Source: Paenibacillus pectinilyticus (GTDB lineage Bacteria > Bacillota > Bacilli > Paenibacillales > NBRC-103111). Taken from it: a stretch of DNA of 64,000 nt. Below the pieces are notes generated by a model. That model was not told the DNA's origin and searched no databases. It saw only the letters and a program-made list of their open reading frames with translations. Every line of letters begins with the position of its first letter. The stretch's first letter is position 1. Location: assembly GCF_001700435.1 (NCBI RefSeq), contig NZ_LYPC01000025.1:122220-186219 (forward strand), written 5' to 3'. Made by a program: the position numbers and the translations under genes. This document shows, in pieces, positions 52,222 to 60,679 of this stretch.

Positions 52222-52930
52222 AATTTGGGCCATTTGCTCGAAAGAGCTGCAAATGTATTTCTTCTCGCCGGTTGCGTATGTGGCATTTGCCTTCTACGTG
52301 CTGTTGTCGAGTTTCTTCTTCTATATTAATTTCGTGAATGGACAGCCGCCTATTGTGGATGCTCGTTCGATCGTGGGTAATACCACGTTTATCTATCTTT
52401 TCATTATTCCACTGCTCACGATGCGTCTCGTAGCGGATGAATTCCGCCAAGGCACGGATGAGCTGCTCCTGACGTCACCTGCGGGGATTGGTGAGATCGT
52501 GCTGGGTAAATACCTGTCCGCTTTAATCGTGCAGGTTGGCCTTGTTGCGATTAGCTTGGTGTACCCGCTCATTATGTCCTCCTTCGGAACACTAGATAAG
52601 CCTGTCACTTGGTTGTCTTACCTGAGCATGTTCCTATTGGGCTGTGCGATGATGGCGATTGGTTTGTTTGCTTCTAGCTTATCGAATAACCAGATGGTAG
52701 CGGGAATCACGGGATTTGTTATTCTGCTCCTACTCTGGCTCCTAGATTGGGTAAGCAGCAGCATGACGGGTAAAATGAAGGATTACGTCGGTCAATTCTC
52801 TTTGACCAGCCATTTGAGCAACCTGCAAAAAGGTGTTTTCCATGGCGGCGACATCCTCTTTTACGTGACATTAACTGCTTTGTTCCTCGTTTTATGTATA
52901 CAAGTCCTTGAAAGAAAGCGTTGGAGGTGA
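52214..52930 (+). CDS. ABC-2 type permease, GldF-like
   Basis: 238 residues with six membrane segments. 'SKELQMYFFSPVAYVAFAFY' and 'RLVADEFRQGTDELLLTSP' are the ABC-2/GldF pattern. It overlaps the ATPase gene by eight bases. Works with that ATPase as the pore; the large Gld-type auxiliary protein follows. Confidence 0.92.
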   Translation: MRRIWAICSKELQMYFFSPVAYVAFAFYVLLSSFFFYINFVNGQPPIVDARSIVGNTTFIYLFIIPLLTMRLVADEFRQGTDELLLTSPAGIGEIVLGKYLSALIVQVGLVAISLVYPLIMSSFGTLDKPVTWLSYLSMFLLGCAMMAIGLFASSLSNNQMVAGITGFVILLLLWLLDWVSSSMTGKMKDYVGQFSLTSHLSNLQKGVFHGGDILFYVTLTALFLVLCIQVLERKRWR

Positions 52931-52935
52931 GCGGA

Positions 52936-54324
52936 ATGAATAAATGGATACGGGGAACTAACGCGACTGTACTATCGATCGCCGCTATCGGCATTTTCAT
53001 CATTCTGACAATCTTCCTACACTCGCTGAAAGGCTTTCAGGTTGATTTGACGAAGAATAAAAACTTCACGCTCTCTGAGCAGACAACCGCTACACTCAAA
53101 AATCTGAATCAAGACATCCACGTCATCGCTTTCACGAACAGCGGGGATGGCAATGAATTTATCACACGTCAAGTTACCGATATGGTGGCGGAATATAAGA
53201 AGCAAAGCGGTAAAATCACCTACGACGAGTACGATATGCTGAAACAGCCTTCCATGGCGAAGCAGTATGGCGTTGATCAAGGTGGAACGATTATTTTCGA
53301 ATTGGGCACCAAAAAGCAAAACATCAACTTCTATGAATTGTTCACGGGGCAGCAAGATGGTTCCTATACATTCTCAGGCGAAGAGAAGTTTACGCAAGCG
53401 ATTCAAAGCCTGACGTCGACGGAGAAACATACCGTGTACCTGCTTTCCGGACATCAAGAGTACCCGGGTACGGCGATGAGTATTTTCAAAAGCAGCCTGG
53501 CTGCTGCCAATTATGACGTCAAGGATCTGAACCTCTACGTGGAAGGTAAAATCCCGGATGATGCGCAAATGCTGATGCTGCTTGGGCCGCAAAACGACCT
53601 GAACGATAAAGAAGCGGCGCTGATTCAAGAGTATCTGAAAGGCAAAGGGAAGATTTATATCGCGCTGGGCTTCAATAAGGACATGGCGACGAGCTGGAAA
53701 AACATTGATGCGATTATGAAAACGTACGGTGTTCAAGATCAACATGCGATCGCGATCGAACCGAAGCAAACGTCTTTGTATGATCCATTAACAATTATTC
53801 CTGAATATGGTTCCCATGATATTACGAACAAATTATCGAGCAACAATCTAGTAACCATGCTATCACTTGCAGTTAGCTTGAATGCTGACGACAGTGCCCC
53901 AGACTTTACGAAGTCGCTGCTTTTGAAGACGACAGATAAAGCTTATGGTGAAACGGACATCAACCTACTTGCTCAGTCCAAAACGAAATTGGATGCGGCA
54001 GATGTCAAAGGACCTCTGAACTTGGGTTATGCGATCGCAGACAAAGATAACAAGCCTAAGGCTGTTATTCTCGGCGGTTCGACATTCGTGTTGGATCAAG
54101 ATATTCAGAATCAAGGGAATAAGGATTTTGCTCTGAACAGTATTGGCTGGCTGCAAGAAATGAAGGATCAAATTACGATCCGTCCGCGTCAAGGTGATGC
54201 GTATCAACAAGCGATGATTACGCCTAGCCAAGCGAATACGATTTTCCTCATTACAATCGTGTTCTTACCGCTCTTGTTCTTAATCATTGGCGGCGTGATC
54301 TGGTGGAGGAGGAGAAGAGGATGA
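52936..54324 (+). CDS. Gld-type ABC auxiliary protein (GldG-like)
   Basis: 462 residues from ATG 52936, eight bases after GGAGG. An N-terminal membrane segment, a large external domain ('VDLTKNKNFTLSEQTTATLK', 'VYLLSGHQEYPG', 'GKGKIYIALGF') and a C-terminal membrane segment with a basic tail (RRRRG) match the GldG/ABC-transporter auxiliary family. In Bacteroidetes GldG works with GldA and GldF; outside that phylum such sets are exporters of unknown cargo. Confidence 0.88.
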   Translation: MNKWIRGTNATVLSIAAIGIFIILTIFLHSLKGFQVDLTKNKNFTLSEQTTATLKNLNQDIHVIAFTNSGDGNEFITRQVTDMVAEYKKQSGKITYDEYDMLKQPSMAKQYGVDQGGTIIFELGTKKQNINFYELFTGQQDGSYTFSGEEKFTQAIQSLTSTEKHTVYLLSGHQEYPGTAMSIFKSSLAAANYDVKDLNLYVEGKIPDDAQMLMLLGPQNDLNDKEAALIQEYLKGKGKIYIALGFNKDMATSWKNIDAIMKTYGVQDQHAIAIEPKQTSLYDPLTIIPEYGSHDITNKLSSNNLVTMLSLAVSLNADDSAPDFTKSLLLKTTDKAYGETDINLLAQSKTKLDAADVKGPLNLGYAIADKDNKPKAVILGGSTFVLDQDIQNQGNKDFALNSIGWLQEMKDQITIRPRQGDAYQQAMITPSQANTIFLITIVFLPLLFLIIGGVIWWRRRRG

Positions 54325-55256
54325 AACGGTTTATTCCCACGATTCTGTTAGTCGTCATTTGCATCGGTGGTTTCTGGTACGCGTCGAGCAAGGACTTCTT
54401 CCAAGAGAAAAAAGATGAACCGAAATCCCTTGTGACACTCAAACAAGAAGACGTACAATCACTTAGCGTGAAAACGGAGGACCAGCAAATCGAACTGAAT
54501 CGGACAGCAAGCGGTTGGGATATGCAAAAGCCAGCGGCTGCGCCAATTAATTCGAATCAAGTGGACTCTTGGTTGGATGCCTTAGGTATCGTAACGTCAA
54601 CCAAGCTCGTGGAGGACAAAGCGACAGATCTGGCTACTTATGGCTTGGATAAGCCAGTTGGCACCTATGAAGTCACCATGAAGGATGGTTCCAAGAAGGG
54701 CTTGCTCGTGGGAACGGCATTGCCTATCGAAGGCTTCTCTTATGTTCAGGTTGAAGGTGCTCCGGCCGTGTATCAAGTGAGCGACCAATCGTTAACCTCG
54801 CTGCATAAAGCGCCAGTCGATTTTGCCCAAACGAGTCCGATTCAAGTAGAGAACGACAAGGTGCAAAGTGTCAAGTTGACATGGAAGGGCCAGTCGTGGA
54901 CGCTTGCGAAGACAGATAAGGATAAAGTGGCTGCAGATGCGAACTGGAAGCTCGGGGATAAAGATATGAAAGGCGCAGACGCAAGTCCGCTGCTGGATCA
55001 GCTTGTCTTCCTGCATAGTACGGAGTTGCCTCAGCCAGCGGCTCAGAAGCCAACTGCGGGCGGTGAGCTGAAGCTCGAATTGGCTTTGTCCGTAGATGGG
55101 AAAGATGTTACCGATGTTTATGAGGGTAAAATCAATGGCGACCAAATCTGGCTAGCGAAGCAAGGCGGGCAATGGGCCTATGCGTTAACAGCCGATGATA
55201 TTCAGAAACTAGCAGATGCGTACGCGGGTAAACCTGCGGCACAACCTGCTTCCTAA
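54321..55256 (+). CDS. DUF4340 family protein
   Basis: 311 residues. ATG 54321 overlaps the GldG-like stop (ATGA). One N-terminal membrane helix precedes an external beta-rich domain with 'IELNRTASGWDMQKP', 'YGLDKPVGTYEVTMKDG' and 'GFSYVQVEGAPAVYQVS', as in DUF4340. The family is usually linked to Gld-type ABC genes, as here. Last gene of the exporter operon. Confidence 0.88.
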   Translation: MKRFIPTILLVVICIGGFWYASSKDFFQEKKDEPKSLVTLKQEDVQSLSVKTEDQQIELNRTASGWDMQKPAAAPINSNQVDSWLDALGIVTSTKLVEDKATDLATYGLDKPVGTYEVTMKDGSKKGLLVGTALPIEGFSYVQVEGAPAVYQVSDQSLTSLHKAPVDFAQTSPIQVENDKVQSVKLTWKGQSWTLAKTDKDKVAADANWKLGDKDMKGADASPLLDQLVFLHSTELPQPAAQKPTAGGELKLELALSVDGKDVTDVYEGKINGDQIWLAKQGGQWAYALTADDIQKLADAYAGKPAAQPAS

Positions 55257-55262
55257 TTGAAG

Positions 55263-55307
55263 AAACTGCTCCCTGCGGCTATTGTGCTGTGGCGGAGCAG
55301 TTTTTTT
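55263..55307 (+). terminator. Terminator of the Gld-type operon
   Basis: Perfect 10-bp stem AAACTGCTCC / GGAGCAGTTT with a loop of about 20 bases, followed by seven T. Confidence 0.88.
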
Positions 55308-55372
55308 GTCATTCCGACATAAAACGGCATAATTTGGGAAAAATAAATGAAAGGAAAGGAGGTCACATGCAC

Positions 55373-55597
55373 ATGTACAACACACAAGGAAACCAACAAA
55401 TTTCTGGTAAAGAACTTTCGTATCTGTCGGATACCTTTAAGAATGAAGAATTGTTAGCGAAGCTCTGTGTACAGGGCGCGGTGAACAGCCAAAGTCAGTC
55501 CTTGAAGCAAACTTTGTCTCACCTTTCGCAAGAAAGACTTCAAAATATGAGCATTCTCACCAATGCTTTGCAGCAACAAGCTGGTTTAACCCACTAA
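55373..55597 (+). CDS. Small coat-type protein
   Basis: 74 residues from ATG 55373, ten bases after AAAGGAGG; ATG 55367 (two residues longer) is only four bases away from that site. Two amphipathic helices rich in Gln, Leu and Ser ('ISGKELSYLSDTFKNEELLA', 'LQQQAGL'). The pattern is that of small spore-coat proteins of Paenibacillus, and the next gene is coat-F-like. The call rests on resemblance and position. Confidence 0.6.
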   Translation: MYNTQGNQQISGKELSYLSDTFKNEELLAKLCVQGAVNSQSQSLKQTLSHLSQERLQNMSILTNALQQQAGLTH

Positions 55598-55625
55598 TTC
55601 GCACATTCAAGGAGGTGCAAGACCC

Positions 55626-56555
55626 ATGTATCAATCCAATTCGCAACAACAACAGCAGCAACAACAACAAGTTAACTTAGAAGAGCTGGACTTTGCCAAC
55701 TTCGTTCTGTCTGAACTAAAGCGCAGTGCGCGTGAATATACAACGGCAGCATTGGAAGCGGCTAATCCTGGAATTCGACAGACATTTGAAAAACTGCTGC
55801 AGAATACACTGGACGATCAAGCGCTTATTTTTCAAGAAATACAAAAGCTTGGTGGTTATGAAATTCAGCCTGCTACGCAACAGTTGATTCAACAAGAGTT
55901 ACAGAAGCAGAGCCAGACATCTGTGAAGGTACAGTCCATCGTTCAGCAACATGCAGGCAGAGCCTCTGCGGTGAGTTACACCGAGCCAGATCAGGATATG
56001 ACACAGATGCAGCCATCTCAGTTACATGTGCAGTCACAGCCTCATCAAACCCAAACGCAGTCGTATCAGCAGGCCCAGTCCCACCAGCCTCAACATCAAA
56101 CGCCATCGTATACGCAGCAAGAAAGTCAACAACATAACCAAGTCGCAGCGCTGCACCAGACGCCAACACCGTCGTTCCAGCCTGTGAATTATGCGAATCA
56201 ATACCCGAATGCGGCGTACAATAATGCGGGCAATCGCAATAATCAGCAAAGCCAAGGTTATATGCCGAATAACTCCCAAGCTCAGGTTCAACCTCAACAG
56301 CAGTCATCCTACGCGCAAACACAGGGACGGGGCTACCAACAGGATCACAGCTATGGGCAGTCCAACGCGAACTTTGGTCGTGAGACACAAGGCTATGCGG
56401 CATCTGCTAACCAAGGCTCGGAACATATGGGAGCAACAAATAGGCCTGCACAGGCACGTATAATTTCCCGTAACCAACCAGGGGCGAACGCCTCAACGTC
56501 TGGTGACAATACTAATATGAATAGATCGCAAGAAGGTAACAAGTACAATTTTTAA
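55626..56555 (+). CDS. CotF-like spore coat protein with long Gln-rich tail
   Basis: 309 residues. After a short poly-Gln run (residues 7-15), residues 17-90 form a helical coat-F-type domain ('EELDFANFVLSELKRSAREY', 'EIQKLGGYEI'). Residues 110-309 are low-complexity, dominated by Gln, Asn, Ser, Tyr and His, ending 'NMNRSQEGNKYNF'. Such tails suggest cross-linking or self-assembly on the spore surface. An AAGGAGG-like site precedes ATG 55626. Cotranscribed with the small coat-type gene 28 bases upstream. Confidence 0.75.
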   Translation: MYQSNSQQQQQQQQQVNLEELDFANFVLSELKRSAREYTTAALEAANPGIRQTFEKLLQNTLDDQALIFQEIQKLGGYEIQPATQQLIQQELQKQSQTSVKVQSIVQQHAGRASAVSYTEPDQDMTQMQPSQLHVQSQPHQTQTQSYQQAQSHQPQHQTPSYTQQESQQHNQVAALHQTPTPSFQPVNYANQYPNAAYNNAGNRNNQQSQGYMPNNSQAQVQPQQQSSYAQTQGRGYQQDHSYGQSNANFGRETQGYAASANQGSEHMGATNRPAQARIISRNQPGANASTSGDNTNMNRSQEGNKYNF

Positions 56556-56601
56556 AAAATAGATTCGCTATTCACCCTTCATTTCCATGTTTAAGTTCCA
56601 A

Positions 56602-56636
56602 GGCATCCTTGCCTCTTTTGGCAGGATGTCTTTTTT
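56602..56636 (+). terminator. Terminator of the coat-type genes
   Basis: Stem GGCATCCTTGCC / GGCAGGATGTC with loop TCTTTT, followed by six T. Confidence 0.88.
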
Positions 56637-56762
56637 GTGCCTTATATCTTGTTTAACGTGATTTTGTCCCACTATTTTGTGAATTCAGGAATGAGTACGG
56701 CTTGGCACACATATATAAGGAACATAGGATGTCCAAACTTAGGGAGAAGGGTGCAAAAGCTG

Positions 56763-57278
56763 ATGAAAAAAACATGGGTGTATGGTGCGGCTACTTTAGT
56801 GGTATTGGGAGCATTAACAACAGCATGCGGTTCCAAAGACGAGGTCATCACGTCAGGTTCAACGATTACGAAGGATGCAGGAATTTCAACAACAACGCAA
56901 GTGAAGGCAGGGACAGGCACTACAACAGGAACTGGCACTAGCACTGGTGCTACAACTACAACAGGTACCAAGGCTGCGGGAACTAACGCGAAGCCTGCGA
57001 TTGATGCCAATTACAAGGTCGATGGGAAGAATGTTACGATCACCTACTCAACGACGAATTTCAAATTATCTGAAGAAGATATGAACAAGGCCAATGTACA
57101 GGGAGAAGGACATCTCCACCTGTATGTGGATGGGAAACAGAAGGCAATGATCGGAAAGACAGGCCCTTTAACCTTAAGCAATTTAACGCCTGGGGCACAC
57201 GAAATTAAGCTGGAGCTTCAGCAAAATGATCACAAAGATCTCAATGTGGATAAAATATTGAACATCGTCGTGAAATAA
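56763..57278 (+). CDS. Lipoprotein with Thr-rich linker
   Basis: 171 residues from ATG 56763. The signal peptide ends in the lipobox LTTAC, so it is lipid-anchored outside. Residues about 35-80 are a Thr/Gly-rich linker (TGTTTGTGTSTG). The C-terminal 90 residues form a small beta domain ('VTITYSTTNFKLS', 'GEGHLHLYVDGK', 'LTPGAHEIKLEL') like those seen in DUF4399-type or copper-chaperone-like proteins. Function unknown. The frame is open upstream to 56637 but without a signal-like start. Only AGAAGGG at 11 bases serves as ribosome site. Confidence 0.78.
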   Translation: MKKTWVYGAATLVVLGALTTACGSKDEVITSGSTITKDAGISTTTQVKAGTGTTTGTGTSTGATTTTGTKAAGTNAKPAIDANYKVDGKNVTITYSTTNFKLSEEDMNKANVQGEGHLHLYVDGKQKAMIGKTGPLTLSNLTPGAHEIKLELQQNDHKDLNVDKILNIVVK

Positions 57279-57351
57279 CGAACATTTGTACGTATTATTG
57301 CGTAAATGAAGCTTCCGAGACGCTCGGATACGTTCAGTTGCATATTCCTCT

Positions 57352-57378
57352 AAAAGACGGGCGATTAGCCCGTCTTTT
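57352..57378. terminator. Bidirectional-type terminator before pcrB
   Basis: Perfect 11-bp stem AAAAGACGGGC / GCCCGTCTTTT with loop GATTA. Confidence 0.88.
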
Positions 57379-57455
57379 GTCATTTGACACACCTGAATGG
57401 GTAGCATAGACTGTTGATAGTATGGCAGAACTGCCGCCTAATCGGAGGGAAACAA

Positions 57456-58157
57456 TTGATCGTCGATATACGCAAGTGGAAGCATGTATTTAAGCTGGAC
57501 CCAGACCGGGACATCTCAGATGAGGCGCTGGACCGGCTCTGTTTATCTGGAACGGATGCGATTCTCGTAGGCGGTTCTTCCGGGGTCACTTTTGATAACA
57601 CAGTAGATCTCCTATCGCGTATTCGTCAATATGAGGTGCCCGTTGCCTTGGAGATTTCGAATCAGGAAGCGATTGTGCCGGGGTTCGACCTGTTTATGAT
57701 TCCTGTGGTATTGAATGCGGATGATCCGAAATGGATCGTAGGGCAGCATCATGAGGCGCTCAAGGAATATGGCGCTTTACTCAATTGGGATGAGATTGTA
57801 GCAGAAGGCTACATTATACTGAATAAAGACGCGACGGCAGCCCAGCTGACCGCAGCGCGAACCGACTTGGATGCCAAGGACGTAGCAGCTTATGCACGTA
57901 TGGCGGACAAGCTTTTTCACATGTCGATTGTGTATTTGGAATATAGCGGAACTTTTGGTGATATGGAGCTCGTCCGTCGGACGCGGCAAGTACTGGAGAA
58001 TGCCCGGTTATTGTATGGCGGCGGAATCGACTCACTAGAGAAAGCTCAACAAGCTGCAGATGCGGCAGACACCATTGTGGTAGGCAATATTATTTATAGT
58101 GACTTGGAGCAGGCGCTTCAGACCGTGAATGTGAACTTTGATAGAAATGGAAGGTAA
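57456..58157 (+). CDS. pcrB: Heptaprenylglyceryl phosphate synthase
   Basis: 233 residues from TTG 57456, six bases after GGAGGG. A TIM barrel of the PcrB/GGGP synthase family: 'WKHVFKLDPDRDISDEAL', 'GTDAILVGGSSGVT', 'YLEYSGTFGD' and 'LLYGGGIDSLEKAQ' line the phosphate and prenyl sites. In Bacillales it joins heptaprenyl diphosphate to glycerol-1-phosphate, making archaea-like ether lipids. It lies directly before pcrA and ligA, the usual order. Confidence 0.95.
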   Translation: MIVDIRKWKHVFKLDPDRDISDEALDRLCLSGTDAILVGGSSGVTFDNTVDLLSRIRQYEVPVALEISNQEAIVPGFDLFMIPVVLNADDPKWIVGQHHEALKEYGALLNWDEIVAEGYIILNKDATAAQLTAARTDLDAKDVAAYARMADKLFHMSIVYLEYSGTFGDMELVRRTRQVLENARLLYGGGIDSLEKAQQAADAADTIVVGNIIYSDLEQALQTVNVNFDRNGR

Positions 58158-58164
58158 CCCTAAC

Positions 58165-60549
58165 GTGAATGAAACTGTCAATATTTTAGATGCGATTAAA
58201 AAGTTGAACCCCCAGCAGCGCAAAGCTGTAGAGGCCGTAGATGGCCCTCTCTTGATTATGGCTGGAGCGGGAAGCGGGAAGACGCGTGTGCTCACGCATC
58301 GGATTGCTTACCTCATTGGTACGCGCAAAGCGGCACCGTGGAACATTTTGGCCCTAACCTTTACGAACAAAGCAGCCCGTGAGATGCAAGATCGCGTAGG
58401 CAAGCTGGTTGGCGGCAGCGGCAGTGACATTTGGGTCTCCACATTTCACTCCATGTGTGTGCGGATGCTGCGCAAAGATATTAATCGGATTGGCTTTACC
58501 TCGAACTTTACGATCTTAGATTCAGGCGACCAACTGTCTGTGATCAAAACCTGCTGCAAAGAGCTCAACATCGATACGAAGAAATACGAGCCCAAAACCT
58601 TTCAAGCGGCGATCTCCACCGCCAAAAACGAACTCATCTCTCCTAAACAATTTGAAGAAAAAATCGGTGACTACTTCGATGGCTTAACCTCGAAAATTTA
58701 TACGCTTTATCAGAAGAAGCTGAGAGCCAATAACTCCTTAGATTTCGATGATTTGATTATGGCGACCATTCATTTGTTTAAAGAAGTGCCAGAGGTTCTG
58801 GAGTCTTATCAAAACAAATTTCAATATATTCATGTCGATGAGTATCAGGATACGAACAGAGCGCAATATATGCTATGTCAGATGATAGCGGCTAAGCATA
58901 AGCGTATTTGCGTAGTAGGGGATAGTGATCAATCCATTTACCGTTGGCGTGGAGCGGATATTAGCAATATCCTTAACTTCGAGCAAGATTATCCGAATGC
59001 AACAGCCATTCTCTTGGAGCAGAATTATCGCTCAACCTCGAATATTTTGCAGGCGGCCAATAAAGTCATTGCGAATAATACAGGACGTAAGCCGAAGAAT
59101 CTGTGGACGGATAAAGAAGGCGGCGTAGCGATTAAGCTGTACCAAGCCGATTCCGAGTATGAAGAAGGTTACTTTGTAACGAACGAAATCAATAAGAATA
59201 AGTCCAATGGGAAAAGATTCGGCGATCACGCCATCCTCTACCGTACGAATGCGCAGTCACGGGTTATCGAGGAAATTCTGATTAAATCCGATATTGCCTA
59301 CACCATCGTCGGCGGGGTTAAGTTCTATGATCGAAAAGAGATCAAGGACATATTGGCTTACTTGAGACTTATCTCCAACCCGAACGATGATATCTCATTG
59401 AACCGTATCGTGAACGTACCGAAGCGGGGCGTCGGCGACACAACGATGGATAAAGTGGCGGATATGGCAGGGCGCAGAGGGATCTCCCTATTTGCGATGC
59501 TGGAGGAAGTCGATTCTCTAGAGATCAACACGAAAGCGAAGCATGCGCTCGCTGATTTCCGTGAAATGGTCGATAATCTTAACCGCATGGTGGACTACTT
59601 GTCCGTGACTGAACTTACAGAGAAAATCCTCGAGATGTCTCAGTACCGTGTAGAAATGCAGCGCGAGAACACGATCGAGTCCAAGGCTCGTCTCGAAAAC
59701 ATTGAAGAGTTCCTGTCCGTGACCATGGACTTCGAGAAGCGCAATGAGGATAAATCTCTCATTTCCTTCCTCACAGACCTTGCACTGATCGCAGACATCG
59801 ATACGTTAGATAAAGATAAACCCGAAGAAGAGCAGGACGCTGTTGTGCTCATGACCATGCATAGCGCCAAAGGACTGGAGTTCCCGGTTGTCTTCATCAT
59901 CGGGATGGAAGAGGGCGTCTTCCCGCACAGCCGTGCTTTCGCCGATAACGAAGAGCTCGAAGAGGAGCGCCGTTTGGCCTATGTCGGCATCACGCGCGCC
60001 GAGCAAGAGCTCTTCCTCACGTGCGCACGGATGCGCACGCTATTCGGCCGGACCGCCGCGAACGTGCCGTCGCGATTCCTTCAGGAGATTCCGAAGGAAC
60101 TCCTGGAAACCGTCTCCGCTGGCGGCGCCAGCGGCGGGTTCTCCAGAGGCGGCCGTTCCGGCGGCACCTCGTCCTGGGGCAGCGGCGGCAGCGCCGCTGC
60201 ATCGTCGAGCCGCGGTGGCAGCGCCACCGGCTCGTCTACCTGGGGCACGCCGTCCTCCTTCGGGGGACGGACAAGCGTTAGCCCTGGCACGACCGCAGGC
60301 TCGGCTGCGCCAAGCCCAAGCCCTGCGCCAGCGGCGAGACCGGCTGCATTCAGGGCTCCGCAGCCTGCCGCAGGCGGTGGGGTGACGGACTACAGAGCCA
60401 GCGACAAGGTGTCGCATGGCAAGTGGGGCGTCGGCACCGTCGTGTCCGTGAAAGGCTCGGGTGATGACACCGAGCTGCAAATTGCGTTCCCGGCGCCTGT
60501 TGGCTTGAAGCGCCTGCTCGCGAAATTTGCTCCGATCACGAAAGTGTAG
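58165..60549 (+). CDS. pcrA: ATP-dependent DNA helicase PcrA
   Basis: 794 residues. UvrD/Rep-type superfamily 1 helicase: Walker A 'GAGSGKTRVL', 'TFTNKAAREM', 'VDEYQDTNRAQY', 'VVGDSDQSIYRWRGAD' and 'AYVGITRAEQELFLTCA' are all seen. Residues about 660-740 are a Gly/Ser/Ala/Pro linker, GC-rich in DNA, before the C-terminal Tudor-like domain ('DKVSHGKWGVGTVVSVKG') that binds RNA polymerase in this family. GTG 58165 is chosen, nine bases after GGAAGGT; ATG 58147 and TTG 58138 are alternatives. Confidence 0.97.
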   Translation: MNETVNILDAIKKLNPQQRKAVEAVDGPLLIMAGAGSGKTRVLTHRIAYLIGTRKAAPWNILALTFTNKAAREMQDRVGKLVGGSGSDIWVSTFHSMCVRMLRKDINRIGFTSNFTILDSGDQLSVIKTCCKELNIDTKKYEPKTFQAAISTAKNELISPKQFEEKIGDYFDGLTSKIYTLYQKKLRANNSLDFDDLIMATIHLFKEVPEVLESYQNKFQYIHVDEYQDTNRAQYMLCQMIAAKHKRICVVGDSDQSIYRWRGADISNILNFEQDYPNATAILLEQNYRSTSNILQAANKVIANNTGRKPKNLWTDKEGGVAIKLYQADSEYEEGYFVTNEINKNKSNGKRFGDHAILYRTNAQSRVIEEILIKSDIAYTIVGGVKFYDRKEIKDILAYLRLISNPNDDISLNRIVNVPKRGVGDTTMDKVADMAGRRGISLFAMLEEVDSLEINTKAKHALADFREMVDNLNRMVDYLSVTELTEKILEMSQYRVEMQRENTIESKARLENIEEFLSVTMDFEKRNEDKSLISFLTDLALIADIDTLDKDKPEEEQDAVVLMTMHSAKGLEFPVVFIIGMEEGVFPHSRAFADNEELEEERRLAYVGITRAEQELFLTCARMRTLFGRTAANVPSRFLQEIPKELLETVSAGGASGGFSRGGRSGGTSSWGSGGSAAASSSRGGSATGSSTWGTPSSFGGRTSVSPGTTAGSAAPSPSPAPAARPAAFRAPQPAAGGGVTDYRASDKVSHGKWGVGTVVSVKGSGDDTELQIAFPAPVGLKRLLAKFAPITKV

Positions 60550-60679
60550 GAGCGGGCCTGCCTTGCTTTGCTTTTCCTTGATTTGCCCTGCTTTACTTTG
60601 ATTGCATTCCAATGCTTTGGCTAGCCAAGTTTTCCCTTGCTTTACCGCCAAATTCCCAATGAGAGAGGAAGAGCCCGCC

